From Liolophura sinensis (lineage: Eukaryota > Mollusca > Polyplacophora > Chitonida > Chitonidae): a stretch of DNA of 64,000 nt. The notes under the pieces were generated by a model, which was not told where the DNA came from, did no database searches, and worked only from the letters and a program-made list of their open reading frames with translations. A program made the position numbers and the translations under genes. Below, in pieces: positions 36,504-45,935 of the stretch (position 1 is the first letter of the stretch; each line of letters starts with the position of its first letter). Location of the stretch: NCBI RefSeq assembly GCF_032854445.1, contig NC_088303.1, positions 19,415,501-19,479,500 of the forward strand. The letters run 5' to 3'.

Positions 36504-36607
36504 ACTGTCTGGAAAATTAGAGAAGTCCTTAATCACAGTGCCTCTAGTGGTTGTGTTGATCTTTTTTTTATATGTGGCCTTTTGTCTTGGTCTTTATTTA
36601 TATGTGG
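36504..36607 (+). CDS. candidate exon encoding a transmembrane segment
   Basis: The tract CCCATCCCCCTTCCCTCCCA then CAG at 36503 is a strong 3' splice site, and GTGG|GTAAGT at 36607/36608 is a strong donor. Between them one frame gives LSGKLEKS followed by ITVPLVVVLIFFLYVAFCLG, a single-pass membrane-spanning pattern; reading through the donor adds basic residues (KSRSR) before a stop. A second frame is also open. T-rich DNA reads as hydrophobic by composition, so the membrane helix alone is weak evidence, but both splice signals are good. Phases (2 in, 1 out) do not fit the chain 32561-39025, so it would be an alternative or separate transcript. Confidence 0.35.
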
Positions 36608-36844
36608 GTAAGTCTAGATCCAGAGTACAAAAGGATTAATTGTTAACCAAGCTGATCATCTAGCTGGGAAAAGGTCCAGCAACAGCCCCCACCCACCACA
36701 TTTCTATGGGGTATTCTCAATTTTCATCATCCAGAAACATGACAGCACTATTTTTTGGGAGGGAATAACTCATTATGATATATGAATGCTATGTATTGGT
36801 AAGTCAGTATTGCTTCCTCCTATATTTAGTGCCTGAGGAAGATC

Positions 36845-36995
36845 TCTGTTTTATGCCATATTCCAGAATATTTTACTTACATGTATATGTCAGAGACAAG
36901 TGTTATAATGCGAGGAATCCAGGCATGAGGAAACCCACATTCATCTACAGATCTCTGGCAGACCATTATGTGTACAGCCATATAAGATTAGCCAG
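36845..36995 (-). mobile_element. SINE family 1, strongly decayed
   Basis: TTTTATGCCATATTCCAGAA, ATTTTACTTACATG, GAGGAATCCAGGCATGAGG and AAACCCACATTCATC follow the order of the SINE central domain with many changes. Confidence 0.7.
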
Positions 36996-38484
36996 CTTTA
37001 TATATTAGCTTATATGATGCACATTGCAACAAATGAAATTGGCTGACAAGTTTCAGTCCGTATGCTTTATGCATGGCAAGATAATAGCCTTCTGTTAAAG
37101 CCTTGGCCTCCAAATACTGATATGTTTATGATGTTTATTGTATGGACAGGACTCATCAGGCATTCAGGTTGATGATATTAAGTTCAGTTCTGCATGGCAA
37201 AGAATTTGACCTTTCAAGGTAATGTTTGGAATGTTTGTGGTGTCTTTGATCTTTCTGTTTAAGCGTTGGTATGAAAGCTAGCCTGTGGTGTGGTGTGGGA
37301 TAATAAAATCTGCTCCTCTGGAAGAGAACTGCAATACTTTTTATTTGTCTAGATAAGATAAAATTGAAGATTTTCTTTGAATGCCTCTGAGGGTTTATGT
37401 TTCTCTAGAGCGTGTTTTCTCATTGTTTTTTTGGTGCTTTTGTGTCAATGATCTAATTACCAGTGGTAACTCAGTAAATGGCTCCCAGAAGGACGGGTAT
37501 GCGGAACAAACTGAAACTCATTGATCACTCTTCTCTGGATTCTTTGGGCTATAGCCTCTTGTAATGACTTTTTTCCCCCAATTTTACAAGAAAGCTTTTT
37601 ATTTTTTCAAACCTCAAGTTACAGCCTTAGTTATACAGAGATCTTAAGTTGACATATATCAGATATTGACTTTATTTAGAATGGTCGGCAGAACCATCTA
37701 AAACGTCAGCCATGTAATTTATTAAGCACCTGAATGTCTTCGATCCTTATAGAAGCTATAGAAACTAAATCTGGTGGTAGTCAGTCTGGTTTCGTGATGG
37801 CAGTCTGGTGAAAGCAAAGGTCCAAGACACCACTGTACAAGAACCAATTGACTGCGGCTAGAAAACAAGGCTTTAATTAAATGAGCCAATGAGGGCCTGT
37901 ACGACATTATTAAACATAGTTAAATCCAGATACCTGATGGATGGGTCAGTTGAGTAAACATGCGTTTATGATCCCAAACGTATGACAGACTGAAGAGGGC
38001 ACTTTTGTTGGGCTTCTATAAAACTGAATTACCTTTTTACTGGTGCCATTGTGCAAGAGTGCGTGTCTAAGAGTGCTTATGGTTAATTTTTCTTTTCCCT
38101 GGCAGTGCCTTGGGTAGCCATGTTTTTTTAAAGACTATCTCTTACATATTTGATTTAACCTGAAGAAGATTTAATGGAGATTCTGTGTTGAGATAAAAAG
38201 GAGTGCCTGTGGCCTGGCGATGTTCATTGTCTCAAGATCTCAACAATTCACATTTCATATTGCCAATGGCAGCATATGCGATTAGCAGGCACCAAATGTG
38301 AAGAGAAGTTTTCTTCTCAAGCTTTGTTATGATTGGTACAAATGAACATCCCTTAATAATGGTGATTTGACAGAAACATTTGTGGCCTTTACCAACTATG
38401 CATAAACGTGTACACATATAATTGCAATCATAATTTTGGTTGTATGTGTAACGCTATTCATGTGATATCAAAGCATAATTATTG
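36996..38484. other. AT-rich putative intron sequence, no supported gene
   Basis: A frame open for about 30 codons ends at CAAG|GTAATG (37219), but no good acceptor precedes it. Nothing else of note. Confidence 0.4.
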
Positions 38485-38560
38485 ATGAATATAATTAAAG
38501 AAGTACAGCTTAGAGAGTAAAATCTTAGTGCGCCGTGAAGAAATTGTGATATATGACAAA
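38485..38560 (+). repeat. dispersed repeat C, copy 2 (diverged)
   Basis: AATTAAAGAAGTACAGCTTA, GAGAGTAAAATC and GACAAATGGAG align with the start and middle of the copy at 35025-35110. Confidence 0.5.
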
Positions 38561-39024
38561 TGGAGTAAAATCTCCTTAATACGCAGATAAATGATGCTTA
38601 TGAATATAGTGTATGGAAGGAAGTTTCTGGAGTAGAAAGTGCTTTTGCTTCATAAATTGCAAATGTATGATTACTGTGCATTTATATTAAAAGCTGAGTT
38701 TGAGTGTATATAATCAGCTGTGGCAGGTCACACAAGAGCGATCAAGTATGAATGTTTTCAATAGTTCAATCAGCCGCTTCGTGTGAATGGAATTGTTGAT
38801 GATAGGTTTGTGTCATTGACCTCACTGGGGACATGATATACAATTGATGATGCTCTAGCTGCCCTTGATGTCCAAGATGTGGGTAATGAACCTATTGAAG
38901 AAAGGATCTTTGTGGATCATAGGGTCATTGTGGGAATTGTACTAGTGCACGGGAGAACAACAAGAATAATTGGTGAGGACAAAGTGTTATTTGATGTCTT
39001 TTAACCCCGCTTGCATTTCCCCAG

Positions 39025-39118
39025 GCAACACTATATGCATCTCTCTTTGTAGCATTGGGTGGATTTGCCATGGCAAGGCAATGCTGTCTTTATTACCAGT
39101 CTTTTGGCTTTGCTGTGG
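39025..39118 (+). CDS. candidate coding exon 4 of the chain, hydrophobic
   Basis: The acceptor is excellent (TTTTAACCCCGCTTGCATTT then CCCCAG at 39024). The 94 bases are open in phase 0 for 31 codons plus one base, up to GTGG|GTATGT at 39118/39119. The peptide starts ATLYASLFVALGGFAMARQC and ends YYQSFGFAV. The first part fits a membrane helix with small residues and is followed by an Arg, Gln, Cys-Cys loop. Codons are mixed (GCA, GCC, GGT, AGG), not merely T-rich. It enters from exon 3 in phase 0, and its last G joins TT of exon 5 to make a Val codon. One other frame is also open, so the call depends on the chain. Confidence 0.48.
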
Positions 39119-39454
39119 GTATGTTCCCCAGACGACAGTCATGATTGGGTGCTGCGCCCTGCAGCCTTTGTGACAAGGGTTCTGTAGGTTCACAGCTCTA
39201 GATGTTTGGTCACAGACACAGATTGGAATTGTGAAGATTTTGGTCTCCCCAGTAACTGATAAATGGGCTTGGCCGGCTTAAGATCTGATGATACATTCAT
39301 ATTGACATTTATATTTAGGAGCTTTGATGAAATCTTTCTTGAAATATTACACATAATTTATGAATCAAAGTTGGGTTAAATCTGCTCTCATGCATGTAAC
39401 ATTTGGACATGCATGTAAAGCTTTCTAATGATAATGACACTGGGAGACATGCTT

Positions 39455-39590
39455 ATTTTTTTATTTTTTTTCATTCTCACGCGTGAGTATTTCATCAAAT
39501 ATATGACAGTTGTCAGATTTATGGCATGATGATCGGTTTACTTGGTGATGGAGAATCAGTGCTGGATTTGAACACTTGATCTCATTGGTC
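39455..39590 (-). mobile_element. SINE family 1, strongly decayed
   Basis: GAGTATTTCATCAAATATAT, GACAGTTGTCAGATTTATGG and GCTGGATTTGAACACTTGA with CATTGGTCAG match the order of the SINE (tail side, central region, B-box region) at low similarity. Confidence 0.6.
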
Positions 39591-40019
39591 AGTAATAATG
39601 TACATGTAACTGAGACATGGTGTAATATTGTATACTTAGTTAATAATGGTAATAATAAACATTAAAATGTTTGATGTTCATTTCCTTTTTATCAAATTAT
39701 TTTGCCACGATATTTTGTATAGAAATGAACAGCTTTAGATTTCTTTTGTGTCTTTGACAAATTGTGAGTGAATTAAAATTAAAAGTTTATTAAAAGTTAA
39801 AATGCATCTGATAATAATGCTTTTGTGGCTTTTGAGATAGATTCCTATGTTTTGTAAGTTTTACCCAAAGGTGATTATTGTCCTTGATTTTTATTTCCTT
39901 TTTTCCCAGTGCACATTGCTGTGGGGAGCATGTTTTAGTGAGATCTAGCTGCCAGCAGGCAAAGCAGGCTGCAATACTGAATTTTGCTTGACTTTGCTGT
40001 TTTGGGGACAATATTTCAG

Positions 40020-40063
40020 TTGCTATGGCTCTTGGAATTGAAGACAGCAAGATGCACATCATT
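40020..40063 (+). CDS. candidate coding exon 5 of the chain
   Basis: ATATTTCAG at 40019 (a moderate acceptor, weak pyrimidine tract) and ATT|GTGAGT at 40063/40064 (a strong donor) bound 44 bases. With two bases completing the previous codon, the frame reads AMALGIEDSKMHII and exits in phase 0. The start continues the small-residue hydrophobic run of exon 4, and the end is polar. The sequence also recalls the first motif of F5/8-type C (discoidin) domains, which contain a Leu-Gly-Met-Glu-like motif, but conserved residues after it are absent, so I do not assign that domain. The minus-strand open frame over it is a shadow. Confidence 0.42.
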
Positions 40064-40409
40064 GTGAGTTGTGTATAAAAATGTGAGTTGTCTGGCTCTC
40101 ATCCTGAGTTTCAAAGGAAAGACTCCTCGTTTTTTTTTCCTCCGTTTTTCCACCAATAAATTGAGTCATGCAAGTTGTGCGCCTATGCTGATATAATGTT
40201 GAAATGGACAAGCTTCCTGACCAAGAGCTGGTTATCCATTGTGTACACCTCAGCTGGTCTAGCATGCCATTCACAGAAATTGACCCACTCATTGAAAATA
40301 CTGATACTTTTGTAGAAGGAGCCATTCTCAGAAAAGAAAAAAAAAAACAGAAGGAATTGCTCAATAGAACTTCTCTTGTTGTTTTAGTTTGCCTTGTTTT
40401 TAATGCCAG

Positions 40410-40428
40410 GTCAATAGCTACACTGAAG
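40410..40428 (+). CDS. possible 19-base microexon (exon 6 of the chain)
   Basis: A very strong acceptor (TGTTGTTTTAGTTTGCCTTG then TTTTTAATGCCAG at 40409) is followed after 19 bases by GAAG|GTGAAC. In phase 0 it reads VNSYTE plus one base. The acceptor is convincing; the short length makes the exon itself doubtful. The frame upstream (40204-40360) is open and charged, but a T-rich segment separates it. Confidence 0.2.
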
Positions 40429-40695
40429 GTGAACATGTGGTGGTCTGTGGATGTTTAACACAATTACACACAGGGAATGGATGAGAGGCACACGTGAACT
40501 CACTGGATCTGCATGTCTGACCACACAGAAACTATATCCCCCTGATCAGTTTCAGAATAAGCTCTCATAGCCTGTGAAATAGTGTAAACATAGCAATCTA
40601 CATAATAGTTCCTAAGTGCATGGACTCTAGGGCTACCCCCAAAACATTTAGTCTCATATGACTGACCATAAAATGTCACTGACCTCTTTGCTTTT

Positions 40696-40883
40696 CACCG
40701 GCCTGATCGCTCAGTTGGTGGAGCATCCACTTCAGAGGCGGTAGGTCCTGGGTCAATCCTGGGTCAGGTCACACCTTAGATCTTCCCTTGGCGTTCAGCA
40801 TTAAGAGCACTCTAAGGACTCATTCGTCGCCATATGACTGAAAAATTGTTAAGTTCTGCATTAAACCCCAAGCACTCACTCAT
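40696..40883 (+). mobile_element. SINE family 2 with tRNA-like head and internal deletion
   Basis: Target duplication TCTTTGCTTTT lies at 40685-40695 and 40884-40894. The head is GGCCTGATCGCTCAGTTGGT (A-box-like TCGCTCAGTTGG) with GGGTCAATCCTGG (B-box-like). The 3' end is CATATGACTGAAAAATTGTT and TTAAACCCCAAGCACTCACT. Against the copy at 50047-50380 it lacks most of the middle (the AGTATAATGGCTCGGGC region), joining TTCAGCATTAAGAG directly to CTCTAAGGACTC. Confidence 0.94.
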
Positions 40884-41155
40884 TCTTTGCTTTTGTTCAA
40901 ACCACAAACATTATTTCTGTTTCTGATCAGCAGTCAGCTATTTCTTGATGATATATAAACCCTTTCTGTGAATGCACATTGAACTTATACAATATCTCTG
41001 GAAGACATGGTACAATAAGACATGTGGAGACGTGTGACTTTGACATGAGACGTGTGACATGTTATGCTTTGAAAATCTCCGCATACAGTCATTTCTTGGT
41101 CTGATTCATCAGTGTGTAATGCATAGGTTTTAATACATATGTTGTATAAGCAGGA

Positions 41156-41545
41156 AGGTCATCAAGTTTTCTCTCTGTCTGTGGAAAGGCGATCAACTTT
41201 TCTCTCTGTGTCTGGAATGCGATCAACTTTTCTTTCCCTATCTGGAAGGTCATCGATTTTTCTCTGTCTGTGGAAAGATTTCTCTCTGTGTCTGGAAGGC
41301 CATTAAATTTTCTCTCTCTGTCTGGAATGCCATCAACTTTATCCATATCTGGAAGGTCATTAAGTTTTCTCTGTCTGTGGAAAGCCATCAAGTTTTCTCT
41401 CTGTGTCTGGAAGACCATCAAGTTTTCTCCCTGTGTCTGAAATGCCATAAATTTTTCTATCCATGTCTGGAAGGCCATCATGTTTTCTCTGTCTGTGAAA
41501 AGCCGTCAAGAATTCCCTCTGTGTCTGGAAGGCCATAGCCTTTTC
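41156..41545. repeat. degenerate 27-30-base minisatellite
   Basis: TTTTCTCTCTGTGTCTGGAA with GGCCATCAAG or close variants recurs about 13 times at about 30-base steps, with some shorter units. It produces minus-strand open frames with a ten-residue period (MAFQTQREKL-like). These are repeat artefacts because the period drifts and the frame changes. Confidence 0.9.
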
Positions 41546-42163
41546 AACCTGTGTGTGGACCAACCCTTCTCCATGTGTCAAGAAGTCATGAAGGCTAAAA
41601 ATCTCCCAATGTGGGGAAAAATCTCCCAGTGTCACCAACATTGACAAACCCAATGAAGAACATATTTGGTGTACTTGAATGCAACTCATCTGGCAAGAAC
41701 TTAATTTAAATAATACATCTGCCTTACTCGCAACGAACCTCTGGTCTGTTAAACAAAGTAGGACCTTGTTAATTACTTTTCATTCGAAATTAGTTAAAGC
41801 TGGACACTGCAAGTTTTATTTGTCTATATTTATGTTCGTAAAGTTGAGCACTTGAGGTACAGTTTGTCTGTTAGTATTTGGGTAGTGAGATGGTCATAAG
41901 CTTGTGTCATTCCAATAATGCTCTATTTAAAAAGACTGTCTTTAGACAGCGGGTTATTGGAATGAGTTCTGCCAATCTCAGGAATCTAAGCAATTACCTG
42001 TCCAAGTGGGAAGCAATATAGCTCCTAGGTAACATTATATTTTATTTGAATAAATGAAACGTTAGACTTTAATAATGACTGCACTTTTTGGGTTTTGCCA
42101 AGTATCAACCCTTACACATAATAAAGGAGTTCTGGCTGAAAATGTGACCATTTCTTCATCCTT

Positions 42164-42165
<2 letters not shown>

Positions 42166-42210
<45 letters not shown>
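42166..42210. repeat. (TA)n microsatellite
   Basis: About 22 perfect TA units. Confidence 0.98.
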
Positions 42211-42213
<3 letters not shown>

Positions 42214-42399
42214 GTCTAATACAGTGTTAACTTAAAGGAAAAGAAAACTTTAAAAAATGACGCTGTAGCCTGAAAAGAGCACCTTTTTTTCTATCTGGTG
42301 TTGCCTGCGGTTTTTCCTCGCCATACACGTAAAGTCTGAAAACAGCAAAGATGGCATAAATCGCCGAGTCCATCACATCCTCCATCTTTAACACCCTGT

Positions 42400-42480
42400 A
42401 ATTTATGGGGGGGGGGGGGGGGGGGGAGCGGTGCCTCTCAGCCAATGAGAGTCATTAAAACTGCCGGCTTGTTCGTGTAA
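42400..42480 (+). promoter_or_regulatory. possible promoter: G run, CCAAT box
   Basis: A run of about 20 G at 42408-42426 is followed by GCGGTGCCTCTCAGCCAATG (CCAAT at 42442-42446) and a CpG-containing stretch to about 42540. The ATG at 42639 follows about 190 bases later. A minus-strand ATG in a good context at about 42386 would suit a divergent pair. No TATA box is seen. Confidence 0.25.
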
Positions 42481-42638
42481 ACTCAGAAACGACGTTCAAC
42501 GTTCTGGTTTCCTGATCGTCGCAGACTGTACTGTTCCCTGCCTTCTGGGAAGTTCTACCAGAAATGTGCAAACTGCACTTCTGCAGTTTCCGACAGCATT
42601 TATCTTCCTAACACAGGAAGGATTAGTTCTCATGCAAA

Positions 42639-42696
42639 ATGGAGTCACCCACAGCGGATTTTGGCGCAAACTTTATTTATAATTTATCAACTCCAG
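42639..42696 (+). CDS. candidate first coding exon of a second transcript
   Basis: AAAATGG is a favourable start context, with in-frame stops upstream as expected of a 5' UTR. The frame reads MESPTADFGANFIYNLSTP and one base to CCAG|GTACAT at 42696/42697. A second frame is open over 78 codons (from 42479) and cysteine-rich, because this patch is less AT-rich than its surroundings, so coding direction and frame are uncertain. It exits in phase 1, compatible with 51565-51702. The family is not recognised. Confidence 0.28.
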
Positions 42697-43240
42697 GTAC
42701 ATATTAGAATTTTTTAATGGCATTGCACCTGCAAGGAAATACATACTCTTTACAATGGTATTTGATTGATATTTAAATTTTCTTCTCCTTCTATTCTCCT
42801 AAGCTATTCTTTGTGGCCCCATATTCCAACACATGCACTCCACACAATATTGGGCAGAATTACTTGTTATAGGAGTGTATTAGAAATTGATAATAATTTT
42901 AATGATAATATTTTTAATTGATAAAAGGATAATCAGAATGTCTGCTTGTGTTTTGGCATTGAATTATAATTTATTCTTCTCCATGTGCATGTGTATAAGT
43001 CACTTTCTCTTTGGTTTGGTCAAATGAAAACATTAATGTTTTATGAGATTCCAAAAAAGGACAGGCAAATACTAATCAATCACCTTTAGTTTCACAGGAT
43101 TTCTAACAAACTATAAATCATCTTGTTATTCAAGCTGTAGTATAACAGAATGCTTACAGTTGGTGAAATGTCGTATGAAGTTATATATCAATGATTGTCA
43201 CATAAAATTTCACATGGTTTTTTTCACCAATTGTATACAG

Positions 43241-43392
43241 CAGGAAGATTAATGCGGTGTAAAATTGAAATTATAGGTGGTTTAACTATTTACGGGTGTT
43301 TGGTGTTTGATGGAATGAAAAAATATTCTACATCTTCGTTGGCTAGGTGTTTATGGGAGTTAATATCGTCAACCAAGAGCGTAACTGGGTAA
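43241..43392 (+). CDS. candidate terminal coding exon (exon 7 of the chain)
   Basis: Acceptor CATGGTTTTTTTCACCAATT then GTATACAG at 43240. Two bases complete the preceding codon, then the frame runs 49 codons to TAA at 43390-43392. It contains KIEIIGGLTIYGCLVF, a hydrophobic stretch, then a Ser- and Lys-rich tail. If joined after 40428 (phase 1), the total coding length is 504 bases. The previous microexon is doubtful, so the link is weak. A family 1 SINE follows 40 bases after the stop. No close polyadenylation signal was noted; AATAAA occurs at about 44083. Confidence 0.27.
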
Positions 43393-43431
43393 TGTTAAAA
43401 GGAAATTAAAGTGAAAGATAACCTCTAAGTT

Positions 43432-43830
43432 TATTTATTTATTTGTTTGATTTGTGTTTTACGCAGTATTCAAGAAGATTTCATTTATATGACGGCGGCC
43501 TGGGCCCAGGTGTTCAAAAGTGTATTTGCTAATGTCGGAATTAAGTCAAATTTTAAATTCAAAAGTTTAGCCAATCTCAGCAGTTAACACAGTTGTCCAA
43601 AATCAGTGTATAAGAGCAGCAGATTTACTTAATATTTTATATACTGCAATTATTTTTGGGCAAAGTAGAAAATTGAACACTTGGCTTAAAGTTAAATATG
43701 GTATTAAGTCTTAAAACAGTTTTGAACAATCGAGCCCTGCATTATGGTGGGAAGAAATCGAGCAGAGCCCAGGTAAAAGCCATGACCATCATAAGGTTGC
43801 ACCGGTTACTACTGTAAAGCCACAGGTACA
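43432..43830 (-). mobile_element. SINE family 1, split by a later MITE insertion
   Basis: The SINE begins with TTTATTTATTTATTTGTTTG and GTGTTTTACGCAGTATTCAA, reaches GACGGCGGCC at 43500, is interrupted, and resumes at ATTATGGTGGGAAGAAATCG (43741) in the expected order through AGCAGAGCCCAGG and AGGTTGCACCGG. The two halves are moderately decayed. Confidence 0.9.
43502..43737. mobile_element. 236-base MITE nested in the SINE
   Basis: The terminal inverted repeats are GGGCCCAGGTGTTCAAAAGT at the left and, reverse-complemented from the right, GGGCTCGATTGTTCAAAACT, 15 of 20 identical. The interior is AT-rich without coding capacity. A GGGC-type terminus with an internal TGTTCAAAA resembles PIF/Harbinger-like termini, but no target duplication is readable, so the superfamily is tentative. 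Its insertion is younger than the SINE. Confidence 0.85.
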
Positions 43831-44439
43831 AACCCGCACTTTTTTTGTCAAATTCGACCTGTACACTCAGAGTGCGGTTAATAGTAGGTAACAGAATGTT
43901 GGGATAAAGTATCAGAGTACTGTGTAGATGCATGGTGTTATAAAACAAACACACGGCAAACAGGACGTCGTACTCAGCCTTAGACTTGAGAGAAATCAAA
44001 GATGGCAGACATGAGACGGCAGCGTTCAGAACAACAGAATACAGATTCAGGTCAAGTGGCAAAACATGTGTTTATTAAATCAAAATAAATATATTTCATG
44101 TAACAAAAGATGTTGTTTTGGCTTTTTCTTTCTCCATCTCTTTTTTTTAACAACTTTTACGATGCAAAAGCCTGCCATATAGTAGACATACTGCCAACAG
44201 AACAGTTGCAGAGTGTGAGATAGATTGAAATACCTCCTCCTACTAGCCATGAGCCCTGCAAAATATCCACATGTTCAAGCTCTTATAATTTTTTACCTGC
44301 AGTGTAAGAAATAATATGTGATTGGATAACACAGACAATAACTACTAGAATAGATTTTTCATTTTACATAAAGACAAAAATGCCCAATCAAATGCTATAC
44401 AAGAAGCCAATGAGGAAAGGTACCGGTAATGCTGAATTG

Positions 44440-45312
44440 TAACATTTTCGATAAGTTTTTGAGAAAACGATAAGGCATATCATCCATGTTGAAGCCTTCG
44501 AAGTCTGAATCGTCATCCTCAAACATTTTACTGTAAACTGTGTGGTTGTCGCTATTGTCACCTTTACCGTAGTCTTCAGCAGGTTGGTCTGCCCTCTGTA
44601 CCATCCAAAGCCTTGGAAATGAAGCATTTCTTGAATGCTCGACAATAAGGGCAGGGTCCAGTTCTTACCAGGCCTTGAGCACCCATTCAGAGATGACTGG
44701 GAGGTCTACCTTCTTGTTGTTGTCTCCCCCCCCCCCCCTTGGTGTAGGAGTGGTTGTCCTCAGGCAATCACTCAGCCTACAGTTGTTCATTTCTGACACA
44801 GTGAGTCATTATGGCATGGAAGTGGTCCCTCCTGGTATGATAGCCAGTATTGTAACGTGTCTGTCCAGCAGAGTGGCCTTGATCTTGTGAGACACCTTCT
44901 TGATATTAACACGTAAAAGCGACAAGAACAAGTTTCTTCTCAGTATACTGCCTGGGCGCTTTCCCCACACTGTCTCCAGCCAGTCTGACATGATGGCATC
45001 ATCAAACCACCCATTGGGAACTGTAATTTGGGAAATGTCATCCTCTTGAAGACGATATATGGTTGTAGTCTCCAACCATCAACTTTGCAGGCAAGCAGAA
45101 CCGTAAATTGTTTTTTTTCATTTGCGGTTGTATGGATGGATACTGATTTAGACCCTGTACTGAAATGGACGTATCTGCCGGTAGGTCAAAGGTCAGTGGT
45201 GATCTACATTGCCGATCTGGTCCAACGTATAATATCTCGTGTTGCGGTGATGGATAATGAATTTCTGAATCCTGTGCATCATGATCATTTTTGCTTCTTT
45301 TACATGCAGTGA
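44440..45312 (-). pseudogene. pogo/Tigger-type (DDE_1, jerky-like) transposase remnant
   Basis: Read on the minus strand in three alternating frames, motifs appear in family order: LDQIGNVD (the first catalytic Asp region), LTFDLPADTS, FTVLLACKVDGWRLQPYIVF, then WLETVWGKRPGS, KATLLDRHVTILAIIPGGTT, EWVLKAW and a Ser/Asp/Glu-rich C-terminus. At least three frameshifts, several stops and an apparent loss of the segment after the PGG motif show it is dead. At the second catalytic position the family LVLD reads LVLV, so the Asp is gone. Such enzymes cut and paste DNA at TA. The N-terminal DNA-binding part was not found. Two minus-strand open frames here (44388-44645 and 44809-45075) are its pieces. 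Confidence 0.87.
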
Positions 45313-45814
45313 AATTAAAGCCATCTAGACCACAATTGTATCTTTTTGTGTGTTTTGGATGTACCTAGCGATACTTAGAACTTGTTTCACGCAGCCAGTT
45401 TTACGTATGTAGACGTTGAAATTCAAGCCGGGCTATGTATCTAGCTGATTTATGAAAAGGTAAACAACAAAGTTGTACTAATTCTAACTTGCATCATTGA
45501 TATACCCCATGCAAGCTAACCAAATTTGTCTAAACTGTTTATTAACATTCGTCACGCTGAGCCCAGTCAAAGGTCGGCACCATTCTCAGCATTGGCCTTT
45601 GATGGCTTTCTGCACTGAATGATCTAATGTCCCGAGTGGTTGGCCCAAGTTTGCCTTCCAGCTTATTGGTTGTTAAGGTGTTTTTCTTAAATTTACCACT
45701 GAGTTACCACTGCGGAATATAGGAGGATGCGGGATTTGTCCGTGGCTTTACCGTAACTAATTGTGTTACATATTGTGTAACATTTTGTTTGAAGGATCAA
45801 TTGAGGGTGAGACC
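45313..45814. other. AT-rich DNA, no supported gene
   Basis: It may contain the unrecognised 5' part of the transposon whose remnant lies at 44440-45312. Nothing else was seen. Confidence 0.35.
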
Positions 45815-45935
45815 ACTTGGCGGCCTGAAGGTTAGAGCGTCAACCTTGAAGTTGAAAGACCTAGGACCCAGCCTGACTCCTCATCATCATATATGACATG
45901 GTGTAAAACCCCATGCAAGCATACATTCATATATA
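45815..45935 (+). mobile_element. probable decayed SINE family 2 copy
   Basis: GGCCTGAAGGTTAGAGCGTC resembles a tRNA-like head. TAGGACCCAGCCTGACTC and then TATATGACATGGTGTAAAAC with CCCATGCAAGCAT follow the order of the family 2 3' end. It is much diverged, with no target duplication. Confidence 0.5.

Noticed and set aside
40020-40063. Discoidin (F5/8 type C) domain start suggested by ALGIEDSKMHII
   Set aside because: Only the first short motif resembles the family; the following conserved Ser-Ser, Arg-Leu and Trp residues were not found in a joinable exon.
41089-41689. 130- and 109-codon minus-strand open frames with ten-residue periods
   Set aside because: Degenerate 30-base minisatellite; the period and frame drift.
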